A DNA stretch of 64,000 bases from NCBI GenBank assembly GCA_009103225.1, contig RHPI01001412.1:54619-118618 (forward strand), in the 5' to 3' direction. Of the stretch, positions 43,007-54,755 are shown one piece after another. The notes under the pieces were generated by a model. It was not told the DNA's origin. It did not search any database and saw nothing but the letters and a program-made list of their open reading frames with translations. The stretch comes from Chlorokybus atmophyticus. Taxonomy: Eukaryota; Streptophyta; Chlorokybophyceae; Chlorokybales; Chlorokybaceae. The position numbers and the translations under genes were made by a program. Each line of letters opens with the position of its first letter. The stretch's first letter is position 1.

Positions 43007-45007
43007 TTATTGTGGTGGCTTCTCATCAGCGGGTGCGGCAGATTCCCGTGCTGCTGGGGCCAGCGAGAACATTTCCTGACATCGGAAATACGTGTGAGCA
43101 GAGGACCAGTTGAGTATAGGCGCCAGTAAGCATGTCTTTTCTCCTTACACATGCATGTTGCACGCGTGTATGCAAGTGAGCGTGCAATTGTGTGTACTCA
43201 ATGCCACTTGCAGTTCTTGCATGCATGCGTGCTTGTGTGTGCCAGCACATACTGCATAGCTGCAAGGTACTGTGTGCATGCGTGTACATGTACTAAAGAA
43301 ACTTCATGCTCACCTTGATGGTCCTGCGAAGCATCTCACTGTTCTCCTCCTTCACCATCTTGAGGTCTTGCGTAAACTCCTTGGCCAAGTGCACCCGAAT
43401 CTGAAGGCAGTGCACATCAGTTGATGAAACTGAAAAAGCCAACCGTCATTGGGACATGCGCATACACAATGCAAACAGCAAGTCAATCAGATGCAAGAGT
43501 TTCAGCATGCTGCATAATGTGCTTGTTGCACGTGCGCATGCAGTCACTGAAGTCACACAACAGCTTGGTGAGACTGTGCAGACCGCAGAGCATCCGCAAC
43601 GCTGGCCCAGAGCAGTCCAACAACAGCTTATACACAAGAGATGCTTCACAAGCCCAAAATGTTGCATAAAAGATGTGTGGAACACTGTCGTTGTCTTCAT
43701 TAACCGAGCGACTCACATTCTAGCACATACCTCCATGATGCGTTGAGCAATGGAGCGCGGATCGACAACCATGCCTTCATCAATGCCGAATGGGTGCGGC
43801 AGGTGCTCGGGCAGCATGAACAGCATTTTGTCTAGAAACGCCTGGCCGCTGATATCCTCCCATGACCCCGTGCGCGGGATTGGATTGTCCTTGATGTAGC
43901 TGCACGCAGGATGCAATTGTGAACAAGATGTTCCATGTTGGTATGTGGAACTGAATTGAAGCAACTTCTATGTGACATTTCACATGTCATGTTCGTTGAG
44001 CTATATGAGACTGCTCACGCTGCTCTTCATGCAGTTGTCAAACATGGATGCGTCCTGGCATGCGCTTGGATGCCATAGCCAATACAAACTATATACTGAG
44101 CCAGTTTTGCCATGTACTCAGAGTTTATGGGCAGCAAGTGTATGATACGGATGCATGCATTGTAGTGTGCGCCTGGCGCACAAGGCTGCAAACTCAACAG
44201 TCGCAACATGCCACATGTTGGTCATCTTGCATGATGGGACAACAGCTCTGGTATGGTAGCACAAGCTTCCTAGGCTATGAGATGGCTTGTGATGAGAGAG
44301 CGTATAGCAAGTGAGTCAGCTGTTACATGTCATGGTGCTCAATGGCTTTGCGCTATAATGCCTTGTTTAGGTGCATTGGCACTTAGTCGAGTGTGTACAA
44401 CATGAAGAAAGGAGAGACCAGACAATGGACTCACTTGAGCATCCAGCTGTAAAGCTGCTGGTTGGTTTCAGAAGTGTAGTAAAGCAGTGTCTTTGCTGCT
44501 CGCTCCGTCAACAACCCCATCAGCCTGGAACAGTTAGACACACAAGCAAATGAGACCAGGTTCAACACAACAAGAGAATGCCTGCAACGTCTTCAAGCCG
44601 CAGATAAGCACCAGATCTGTGATGAGGGTTTCAAGCAAGTTCGAGCACTACTTGAGCCCAATGGCCACTTAAGCTCACATGTCCCTGTTGCCATCCCGCA
44701 GCGGTGAGTCGTCTGGGTCGCGCATGTGCGCAGGCCTCCCTTTCCGCCTGTTGTCTCCACCCCCACCCGCTGTGCAGCACAACGTCCTCCTCCTCCATGC
44801 CGCCGCCTCGGTCGCCCACAAGGACGGCAACGGCAACCCCTCCTGCTGCCTCAACCTGTAAGCACAAGAACCCAACCTCCTCAAACCCAACACCCGCTGC
44901 TTGCTCGACGCCTCCCCGCAAGACGTGTGAGGCGACGACGATGTCATCCACACCGCTGGCCCCGTCACCGCCGACACCGCCGCCGCCGCCGCCGCCGCAG
45001 ACGCCAT
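43007..45007 (-). CDS. RBCX: RbcX-like Rubisco assembly chaperone
   Basis: RbcX dimers bind the C-terminal tail of the Rubisco large subunit during assembly in the chloroplast. Five exons, 45007-44679, 44524-44435, 43899-43731, 43400-43314 and 43075-43007, join in phase to 247 residues. The N-terminal ~90 residues are Ala/Ser/Arg-rich and plastid-targeting in character. The conserved all-helical core follows: LLTERAAKTLLYYTSETNQQ (helices 1-2, TN turn), GQAFLDKML, then SIAQRIMEIRVHLAKEF, the family's most recognisable block (RIxxVRxxxAxE). A helix with EENSEMLRR and a short Pro/Ala tail close the protein. A loop insertion (SWEDISG..., PHPFGIDEGMVVDP) is longer than in cyanobacterial RbcX. An internal intron in exon 1 is possible. 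It starts about 770 bp from the divergent reductase gene. Confidence 0.8.
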
Positions 45008-45779
45008 GCCAGTCGCCGTTTACAATGCCACGCCCAATTGACGGTTGTTATAGCTCTCCGCAGCATGCCGTTTAATGGCCTCTCGCGTTCAACGGCGAAG
45101 ATAGCATGGCATACATCATCTACGGTCAGAGTTCAAGCAGTCAAGTGGTCAACTTGCCTTTGAACTGGCGGGAAGTTGCGATGCACTGAACTCTCTCATT
45201 CATTGATTCACTCGTCCCGTTGCACGAGTGAAGTGTTGATTCAGCAGTGAATCAAGGAACGGTCGTTGCGACGCGACCAATCTACGCCGACATCAGACCA
45301 CGAAGAAGGTCGGCGATGCCCTTGCTGCATCCAGTTCCAGTGCAGCGCCGCAGCGCCGACACGAGGTCGGCGAGGCGTCGGTAATTGACGTGTCAGAGAT
45401 CTTTGAAATAGGGGAATGACCGCGCGCGAGCGGATTGGTGCGCGGGCAAAGGCTTAAATTAACGGATTGGTAGCGTATTTGTCCGATACGGCAGCAGAAG
45501 CAACTTGCAGGACTTGCCGCTACAAATTGACCGTACGAGCGGTCTTTACGCCTTCAAAGCCGACATCAGCCGGTCTGGAGTAGGCAGCCAACGTGTCTAT
45601 CTTGATGCCAGCTGCGCGGCCGTACGGGCACTCGTACGACGAAGTTCGGCGAGTTGAACCGGTTTGACACTAACAAACTGCTAACGATTAGAGCGACCCA
45701 GTTTGCAAGTTAGGGCTTTGGCAAGCACTGCTGGGGTGTTGCTGTGGGCATTGTTAGCGGTGTTGGCGACGTCGGCGTC
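45008..45779. promoter_or_regulatory. head-to-head intergenic region between RbcX and the reductase
   Basis: It contains GTTAGGGCTTT at 45709-45719, the exact complement of the 11-mer in the EPSP synthase divergent promoter, 61 bp before the reductase ATG. No gene seen; the middle has CGCCGACATCAG-like words repeated at about 45286 and 45560. Confidence 0.5.
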
Positions 45780-48469
45780 ATGGAGGACAGGCCGCTGCGT
45801 GTTGTCGTCATTGGGCCTGGTGAGTTTTTATATGTTAAAGGTTGCAGCAAGACAGCTTGCGCCGCTTGCGGGCGTGCACCTGTTTCCACATAACTATGCA
45901 GCATTGAAGGGAATGCAGTTGCTCAGCACTTTGTCTGTTGCATGCATGTAATGCATAGGAAGGAAGGCCATGTCTAAGTGAGTGACGTACTGTATGTCAG
46001 GTGGTGTGGGGGGCTACATAGCTGCTCGGCTCATTGAAGCTGGTGAGACTGCCTCTTTGATCTTGCGAGTGCGTTCTACTGATGTACAAAAACGTGTCTG
46101 ACGTGCATAGTGACATTGCCACAGGTGTGGTTGCAAGTCATGTGTGTTTTAACACTTGCATCTGGCAGGGTGTGAGGTGCACTTAGTAGCAAGAGGCGCT
46201 GCGCAACAGGCAGGTGACTTTACTGCGTTGTTGACTTTCTTCCTTTTGCACAATTTCTTGTTGGTTGGAACTGCTTTGGTTGCGTTGTCGTTACTTTTAG
46301 CAATTCAAGCTGTTAGGGCACCGCAATATGCTTGTGCATGGCAATGTTGCAAGGCTGTGCCATGCGCAAGCACTGGCACAGTTACGCTCAACATCGGTGC
46401 AGTTCACAACTTTTTGGCTAGTGTGGTAACCTTCCAAGGACAACTACAGCTCAAGCTACTGCTCCTCATTGCAGGCAATCAGAGACAAGGGCTTGCGCGT
46501 CACAAGCGTTGCTGGGGACTGCACGGTAAGGCGCTTGCCATTGCTTTGCTACACTTGCTTGATTGTTCCGTTGCATGATGACATGTCGCAAAGGCAATCA
46601 CCTTATCACATTCGGGTCTCTGTGCCAAGTGTTTCAACCAGCTAACGTGTCCATTCATTTCAGCAAACTCATGTCTTCATCTGCGTTATTCGACTGCTTC
46701 AATGTGCGCTCAATCATTTGTGCATACAATTTGTTCTTGCTCTTGCTTACAGATTTGGGTTGTTTTTATTCACTTCTCTCCACAATTGCACTTGATGTTG
46801 AACTGTCTGCTTCAGGTCCAGCCAGCTTCCGTGCATGCAAGTCCCAAAGACATCCAGCTCGCAAGCCCCGCGGACGCAGTTGTGTTCGCAGTCAAGGCGT
46901 GGCAGCTGCACAGGGTGGCCGAAGACCTCGCGTCTAGTGGTCACAGCGAGGCTGGTGTCAACACTGTTGTTGGGGAAAGGACGGCGCTGCTGCCAACGCA
47001 GAATGGCGTGGAGGTGAGTGTTGTTGCGCTAAGGGCAAAGGTCATTACACACAACTTCTCATGCGTGCATGCACAAGTATGCAATGAGTCTGCAGGTGTT
47101 GGGTTGTTGCGTGAATAGCTGACGACTTTGTGAAATAGCGAGATGAACAAGCAGCCCTAGCTTCAGCCGAATTTGATGTTGAAAGACGTATGACCATTTT
47201 GGACAGTCATGTAAACTGCAAGATAATGTTCAAGCCATAGTTGCCCCTCAGTTTGCTAGCTCAGTACTACTATACTTACCCAGCCCACAACTATATGTGT
47301 CCATATTGCATTGGCTTCAGTCAGTCAAAGCTTACTGTGCAAGCTTGTTTTCCTCTGCGTGTGTGCTGTTGTTCTTACTACCTAGCGTGTTCAAAGCCAA
47401 CTGCTGTTTGACGGCCAGTTATGGGTGCTTGTGTAGGCGCCTGAGGTCTTGGCCGAGGTGTTTGGGAAGGAGCGTGTCTTTGGAGGCTACTTCAAGGTGG
47501 CCTTGCCATGCATGTGTACACGCTTGTTGCTGCCACACATGTCGGGTGCATTGGCTTATATAAAGTCTTTATACTTGCAAGCAGATATTTGCAAGGATAC
47601 AGGAGCCTGGCCATATCCTTCACACGTGCGGCAACCCGGCGATATGGGGGGTGGGGCCGACACCCACAACAAACCCGGATATCGCTGCGGCTTTTATCCC
47701 TCGGATGCAGGCAGTTTTTGCAAAGGTACAAACCTAAGCAGATGCGTCCTGAACAGCACAGTGATATCAAACATAGTCTTACGTGTGTTCTATGTGCACC
47801 TTTCCATAGGTGCGGGGCCTCAGCCTAGCTGTTGAAAGCGACATCATCAAAGGCATGTGGACGAAACTGGCAGCACTTGTCGCTCATTCTGCTTCGTGTA
47901 CAGTCACGCGAGCACCCCTCGGCATTGTGCATGAGGTATCTTGAAAGTTGGCGATCTGTTGTCACTTTGCTATCTGCAGCATGACTGCATGGCAATATGC
48001 CCAAATCCTGTCTTTGTGATCTTGAAGGTGCCTGAAGCCAAGGCGATACATGATGCGATTCTGCACGAGATTGGTGATGTCGCGCGTGCACATGATGTTG
48101 ATCTCACTCATGAAGATGAGGGAGAGTTGATGGCACGCAAAGCCCAGCTTGTGCCAACAGTAAGTAATGTATCCTGTACATGTCAGTCAAGTCATGTGTT
48201 TTTTGTTACATAGCACTATTTGTATCTGCGCTAGTGACCAAAGCAGTGGCACATAGCATCAATCGATGCATCGCTTTACACAGGCGTATTATGAGACGCC
48301 TTCCATGATGAGAGACGTCCTTGAGGGGCTGCCATCAGAGCTTGAGGACCAGTTAGGTGTGGTGGTGAAGCTGGCGAAGGAGAAGAGCGTGCCAGTCCCG
48401 GTTACCAGCATTATATATGGCGCGCTGCTGCCACAAGAGTTGAGAGCCAGAGGACAGCTCAAATTCTAG
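45780..48469 (+). CDS. panE: 2-dehydropantoate 2-reductase (ketopantoate reductase) family
   Basis: Members reduce 2-dehydropantoate to pantoate with NADPH in pantothenate/CoA synthesis. Ten exons, 45780-45819, 46001-46042, 46169-46209, 46475-46525, 46816-47013, 47437-47496, 47585-47725, 47810-47935, 48028-48159 and 48284-48469, join in phase to 338 residues. The N-terminus is a Rossmann fold with the dinucleotide motif VVVIGPGGVGGYIAARLIEAG, then EVHLVARG and IRDKGLRVTSV. Further blocks are DAVVFAVKAWQL, LLPTQNGVE and FGKERVFGGY. The C-terminal helical domain has the family signature SMMRDVLEGLPSELE and VPVPVTSIIYG. The intron after exon 3 must use GCAGGT as donor to keep frame (GC-AG). No transit peptide is evident. 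Substrate specificity within the family is not certain. Confidence 0.9.
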
Positions 48470-49037
48470 GTTATTCTAGGTTATAACTACGTGTTATAGA
48501 CTGCTGTATATGCGCAGCGAATGTTGTCAAGTACATAAATATGGTCTGCACAATGGTCGCCCCATTTGTGTGAATGCATAGCTCCACCTTCGACCCCATA
48601 CACTTTCATCTCTTGCTTTTTGTCTGTCTCGGTGCGGCAGTCAAGTTTCAAAACGAATATCGACATGTTTGCCAATATCCTTGGCTGGAAAGCTGACAGG
48701 CATTGGCTACACGCCAGGATGCGCGCAGTACAGTATTCACACTCAAGCAACATTGCTTATATAGTGCAACCAATTCCGAAATGCGACCCCCTGCATACCA
48801 TCAGCAGCAGCTAGCCCGCACGTGTGCTGTGAGTCTACTCGTCCATACTTCTGGTTGTGTAACGTTTGACATCAAACAGCACGACATGGCAATGCAGGCA
48901 TTGTTACCAAGGTGGGCTACGCAGCGTGGCGCAGAAGAGACGAACGTAAGTTACACATGTTCAAGCAGCGCAAGCATTCTCGGTAGGCCTAGCCGTGTGT
49001 CAAACCCAAACATAGACATCAGTTCAAAGTTTGAACT
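48470..49037. other. intergenic DNA, nothing recognised
   Basis: 3' flank of the reductase gene up to the retrotransposon 5' LTR; no supported feature. Confidence 0.5.
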
Positions 49038-49848
49038 TGTGAGTGCCTAACTAGTGGACTAACCGAGTTAATGGCCCCTCACTGTAGATATCTGACCTAC
49101 TGCCTATGTAGGTCCCTCAAAGCCTCTATATCAAGCCGCGCCCCACTGGAAGCGTTGGAGACTTACCCCCTAGGGCTATGCGCCGGGTCTTACCCCCTAG
49201 CACACCAGTTAACGGGGAAGAATATGGACCTTTTTCCTTATTTGCTCCTTCATGCATTAATGCATTTACTTTTATAGCCACGTTTCCTAGTTATCCTTAT
49301 TTCTTTCATGCATTGAACAGCCATTTAGCCTTTTAAGATCAGTGATAGGCATAGTATAGAAGGCAGTCTCATTTCCATTTTATTTGGTGCTGCGAGCAGT
49401 TGCTCAAGTTGCACCCCTGCTAATACAAGTCCTTTGTGACAAGTGTTTTGCTTGTATAGTGCATGCGCGTGTGAGTGACACTGTGCATGTTGTTGTGCTC
49501 ATTTTGCATAGTTTTATGCATATATTGAGCTGCTTATCAACGTAGGGATGTAGGTTGGACGGTCCATATCTTCTGGACTTTGATCCAACGGCCCCATCCT
49601 ACACCGCCCAGCCTATCAGGAGGCTGAATTCGGTAATGCGCGCGAGTTCCGCGCGTTTGTCGGTCCTCGACCGGACTTTGCCGGTCGCGACTGGCGTCCT
49701 TTGATCATTTGATCATTTGAGCTTCATTAACGCTTACTTAGGTAAGTATTTGAGGGATTCTTATCCTCTATTCTCTTAGCTCTTATCCTTACTACCATAC
49801 CCTAGAGGGTGGGTCCACAGGGTTTCTGTGGACGGCCCCTCGCTTCCT
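49038..49848 (+). repeat. 5' LTR
   Basis: It begins TGTGAGTGCCTAACTAG and ends near CCCCTCGCTTCCT. It is nearly identical to the 3' LTR with a few single-base changes and short indels, which implies a fairly recent insertion. Confidence 0.9.
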
Positions 49849-49860
49849 GATATCGGAGCC
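49848..49860 (+). promoter_or_regulatory. primer-binding site, initiator-Met tRNA type
   Basis: TGATATCGGAGCC directly after the 5' LTR differs at two positions from TGGTATCAGAGCC, the initiator methionine tRNA site usual in plant LTR elements. Confidence 0.7.
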
Positions 49861-49958
49861 AGTCTCGCCTACGCCAGTCGGGCGTGAAAACATTCAAAAT
49901 CCTGTGGGGGGGTTTGTTACAATTGTAATAAACCCTTTGGGCCTATCATATCAGTACA

Positions 49959-51150
49959 ATGAGTACTAATAGCAACAGCGGGGATTCCATCAATGACGAT
50001 CCCAACCGACAAGAAATTAAGGAGGATACCGACAGTATGCACAGTGTTGCAGTTGCTACTACCGGTATTCCTGCCCCGAGAGCAGCACCTATCGTGCCTA
50101 AATCGGCACAAAGAAAGTTTCCGATGCCAACATTAATGACCTCCTCGGGGAAATCCCATGAAGATGTTGGTCGGTGGATTTTACACTTCAACCGTTTAGC
50201 GCGGTTATATCAATGGTCTGAGGATGAGAAGTTTGTTTTAGCGAACACATACTTGCGCGATGGCGCACAAGAATGGTTCGACCATTCAGATTGTGATACT
50301 TGGGGACAATTTGAGAAAGCATTACGCGTGCGTGTTGACACTGATGATCCCAACGTGTGGACGACGAAATTAAACAGTCGTAAATAAGAAGTTGGTGAAT
50401 CAGTGCAAACATGCGCAGATGGCGTTCAAGTCCTCATAGACAAACTCGGGGGGAAAACCTTCCCCGCAGCGTGGCGCAAGGTACGCTTTATTCAAAGACT
50501 TCTCCCTCACTTACATGAAAAGGTGACTGCACGCATACCCAAAACCTTTGAGGATGCATTACGGGATGCGATATACTTTGAGTCCGTGGCCTCGGTTGAA
50601 CAGCAAGCAAAGGCCAAAGATAAAGACAAGGTTAATGCCGTAGAAGCACGTGATCGAGCGTACAATGCACCCTAACCCTTGAGAAAAAGGTTGATAACCT
50701 ACTTAGAAGCTTGAGCAATTAGTGAACTCTCACACCCAAATGGTGAAGCAAACTAAGTACTCCGAGTATAAAAGCGTTGACATATCAAAGTCAAGCTACA
50801 ATGGTGCTAAGAAAAACTCCAACAGAAGCAACCTGCATTGCACATATTATGACAAACCGGGTCACACTGCAGGAGGATGCTTCATCAAAGAGAGGGATGA
50901 TTTGCGCACGCAAGTGCACAACAGTTCCTCACAGCGGCAAGTGCAGACAATAAGTTTGCAAGACTTGGTCACTGAGGACAATGCCTTTGCAATGACAAGT
51001 TCTACCTCAAGTGGGAAGGTCTTTGTACCTCCTAAGGCCGAGGTGAGAGCAAGTGTGTCACAAGTTGACTTTACAGATTTACCGAATGTACAAGTACCTA
51101 AAGGTGCTAAGTACAAGTGGATTCGAACAGTTGGACAATATGACAGCTGA
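49959..51150 (+). pseudogene. gag (capsid and zinc knuckle), disrupted
   Basis: The first open frame (49959-50387) encodes a capsid-like domain (WILHFNRLARLYQWSEDEKF, ANTYLRDGAQEWFDH). A TAA at 50385 interrupts it where family logic expects Gln (CAA). The frame resumes with LIDKLGGKTFPAAWRKVRF, stops again near 50675, and the C-terminus carries a CCHC-like knuckle (CTYYDKPGHTAGGC) whose second Cys is Tyr. It packaged the RNA in the ancestral element. Confidence 0.8.
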
Positions 51151-51315
51151 AATCTCAATCAAGCAATTGTTCGAGGTTAGCCCTGAGTATTATCAACAAT
51201 TGCTCGATTACTTGCATGGGTTGGCCAATGAAACTGATCGTATCAAAACCACAGAGTTTCCCAGCCCTATTGCCATGGCAGTGCGCTACAAAATTACAAT
51301 AGCAATGGTTCACGT

Positions 51316-54300
51316 TTGTGTCAGTGGCCCGAGTTGGAGTTGAAGTTGGAAGCTGTCGTAAATTCTGGTGCGGCATGCACGGTAATGGGCATTGCAACTG
51401 CTCGCAAGCTTGGGCTTGACAAAACAATGCAAGCCACAACGCGCATTATGCGCATAGCCAACGGACAGGAATGTTGCTTCCTCGGCACGTTACCACAGCA
51501 TAACATCACAATTGGCAATGTGACACGAGCAATGGACATAGAAATAAGTCCATCACTGGACTACAGTCTGTTGATTGGTACCAACTGGCTGCATAAAGCC
51601 GGTGCGAAGTTGGATTATTCAACCCAACAAATGACATTTGCATGTAAGCCACATGGCAGGAGTGTTGAAGTAGACTTATACTTCATGTATGAGCCTGCAT
51701 TGACTTGTTTGGTGGCTGCAACTTTGCGCGAACAACGCGCACATACCGTTTGTGATATCGCAAACACACAATTTAAAGTGTTGGATACATTGACATCTGA
51801 TGAACAACAACAGTTGATGGTACTGTTGGAATTCAACACAGACAACTTTGCAAAAAAGTGGGAACTTCTCTCTCACACACCTTTGGTCAAGCATGCCATT
51901 GACACAGGGGATGCAAAGCCTATCAAACAGAGACCTTACCGTTTGTCGTTGATAGAACGCAAGCAGGTCAACGAGGAAGTTGAGAAAATGCTCAATGCAA
52001 ACATCATTTGCCCTTCCAATAGTCCGTGGGCTTTACCAGTGGTGATGGTGCCAAAGCCGGATGGAAGTATACGCTTCTGTATTAACTATCGCAAGCTAAA
52101 CGCTGTGTCAAAGAAAGACGCGTACCCACTTCCGCGCTGCGATTATGTGTTGGAAAAAGTGGGCAATGCCAAGTTCTTTTCAAGCTTGGACGCTTTGCAA
52201 GGACATTGGCAAGTACTTGTCAAAGAAAATAACAAAGAAAAGATAGCATTTGCCACACATAATGGCTTGTATGAGTGGAATTGTATGCCATTTGGGTTAA
52301 CCAATGCCCCGGCAACATTTTAATGCTTGACGAATGAAGTGCTCAAGGACTACATCGGTGACTTTGTCACTGTGTACTTGAATGATATACTCATCTTCTC
52401 AAACACTTTATAAAGAGCATCTTGACATTTGAAACAAGGTGTTTGCTGTATTGCGAAAGGCAGTCATCAAGTTGAATGCACAAAAGTGCTTATTTGCAAT
52501 GACAGAAGTTAAGCATTTAGGCCACCATGTGTCTGTGGCAGGCACACTACCCCAACTTGAAAAGGTTGAAGCTATGCGCAATTGGTCCGCACCTAAGAGT
52601 GTGACACAAGTCAGGTCTTTTCTCGGATTGGCCTCATATTACAGATGGTTCATTCCCAACTTTGCACAAATTGCGCAACTATTGCATGACCTCACCAAAA
52701 AGGGGTTAGAGTTTAAGTGGGGGCCGGGACAACAGCAAGCATTTAATGCGCTCAAGCTAAGCCTCACCACAGCGCCTGTGTTTATTAGACCTAACCCAAG
52801 CAAACCATTTTGCTTGATGACTGATGCCTCAGACTTTGCACTTGGTGCGGTACTAGCACAGTACACAGATGATGGCAAAGAACGAGTCATTGCGTATGCG
52901 AGCAGATTGCTCAACTCCGCAGAAAAACTACAGTGTCTCTGAAAAGGAGTGCTTGGCCATCGTGTGGGGTGTCTCAATGTGGAGAGTGTACTTACATGGC
53001 AACAAGTTTATTGTACTCATAGACCATCACTCTCTGAAGTGGTTAATGACCACAAAGGAATTCACAGGTCGGCTTGCCCGATGGGCTTTAAAATTGCAGC
53101 AATATGACTTTGACATTCAGTACCGTCCTGGTGAAAAGAATGGCAATGTGGATGCACTAAGCCGCATGCTTGTCTCAGACCCAAAAATACCGCCACTGAT
53201 GCCAGTGACAATGGTACTCATCGTGGGGGCAGTTGAAGCTCAAGTGAGCTTCGGTCTCACAAGGGAGGAGCTCACTGATAGCTCAGACTCATACTTTCAT
53301 CTGAGTGATGAAGTTAAGAAATGTTTTGCAACTCCAAGTGAGATAGCTTCAAAAGAAGCTCTGACACCCGAGGGAGAGTCATCTCCACCTCACAAGAAAT
53401 TGCGGTACTCGTATTGCTACATACGCAATCAGCATGAGACTAGAAATTGCCCATACAAGTCCACCATCAAGTTCAAAAATGTGCTTGATGATGCACAAGT
53501 GATTGATTACCTCACAAGGGGGAAGGATGCATTAACTGAAAAGCCCCGAGGTATTAGAAGAAAGGTGATCAGCAGAGACAAACGCTATTTTGTAAATGAG
53601 CAAGGTTTGTGGCTGAAGTTAACCTCTACAGATGAGAAGGACATATTGATCCCTCCACATGAGACCCGTGCTAAGTTCATTGCGGATGCGCATGATAACT
53701 TAGGCCATCGTTCCGCCACAGTGGTGTGCAAATGGCTGAGAAAGCGATGCTTTTGGTACAAAATGGAGGAGGCAGTCAAAAAGTATGTAAAAACATGCAC
53801 AGAATGCCAAGCTAACGCTTTCAAAGTGCGTGAATCTGCACCACTCAAGCCAATCAAAGTGAGTGCAGTAGCATTTGAGAGAGTAAGCACTGACCTCATA
53901 GGGCCGATTGAGCCACCAACCCTCCGTGGCAACACATACGTGATCACTGCCATTGATCACCTAACCAAGTGGGCTGAGGCTCGAGCCTTGCCAAACAAAG
54001 AGGCAAGAAGTGTCTATCCCTTCATCATGGAGGACATTATAGGCCGACATGGCCTTCTTAAAATCTTGCAAAGTGATCAGGGAAAGGAGTTTATGCAACA
54101 GCAGTTGCTCAACGAGTTGGACAGAATGCAGATTGCACATTGTAAAACTGCTTCATACCACCCACAAACCAATGGGTGACTTGAGAGATTCAATCAAACC
54201 ATCAAATCTGCAATTGCCAAGTACGCACAGACGTACACAGACAGGTGGGATGATATATTGCCTGCAATGTTTAGATATTGCGCGATGCGCCAGCGCAGCA

Positions 54301-54755
54301 CGACATTCTCCCCTTTTCGCATGATGTACAATCGTGAACCACAACTCCCTATCGACAGTGCAATTGATGGAAACAATTTTCAAGTCATGGACTTGGAAGA
54401 TTTGGACGGAGAATGGTTTATTAAACATGGACAGGCATTGTAAAAGTTACATGAACATGCGGCAAAAATTATTGCTAAAGCTCAGGCAAAGCAATCTGCT
54501 GAATTCTTATCTCGCAAAACTCCCATTAACCCTCGCAATGCGTCTTGGTTGAAAAGGAAGCAACGTGTGAAGTTACGCATGCCCCCGCGCACAAATAAAA
54601 GCACCGCAAAATGGCTCGTGAATTACGAGATCAAACGCATTTGCAACCAAGAAAGAAATCAAGTGGAAGTCAGGCATTTTGACACCGGCACCTACAGAAC
54701 GGTGCATGTCAACAGGCTTGCCCCTTATTTTGTGAGGGGTGAGGAAATTAATTAA
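51316..54755 (+). pseudogene. pol: protease, reverse transcriptase, RNase H, integrase, disrupted
   Basis: Protease has VVNSGAACTV, where the catalytic Asp of D(S/T)GA is Asn. RT has PVVMVPKPDGSIRFCINYRKLN and MPFGLTNAPATF followed by a TAA at 52321 (CAA expected); its catalytic box reads YLNDILIFS, with the first Asp of YxDD changed to Asn. A frameshift and further stops lie near 52410-52430. RNase H (TDASDFALGAVLAQY) breaks by a one-base frameshift at about 52930, then YRPGEKNGNVDALSR. Integrase has an HHCC finger (HDNLGHRS...CTECQ), STDLIG and LQSDQGKEF with both Asp residues, then TGA at 54177 just before LERFNQT. A chromodomain-less C-terminus ends at 54755. Confidence 0.9.
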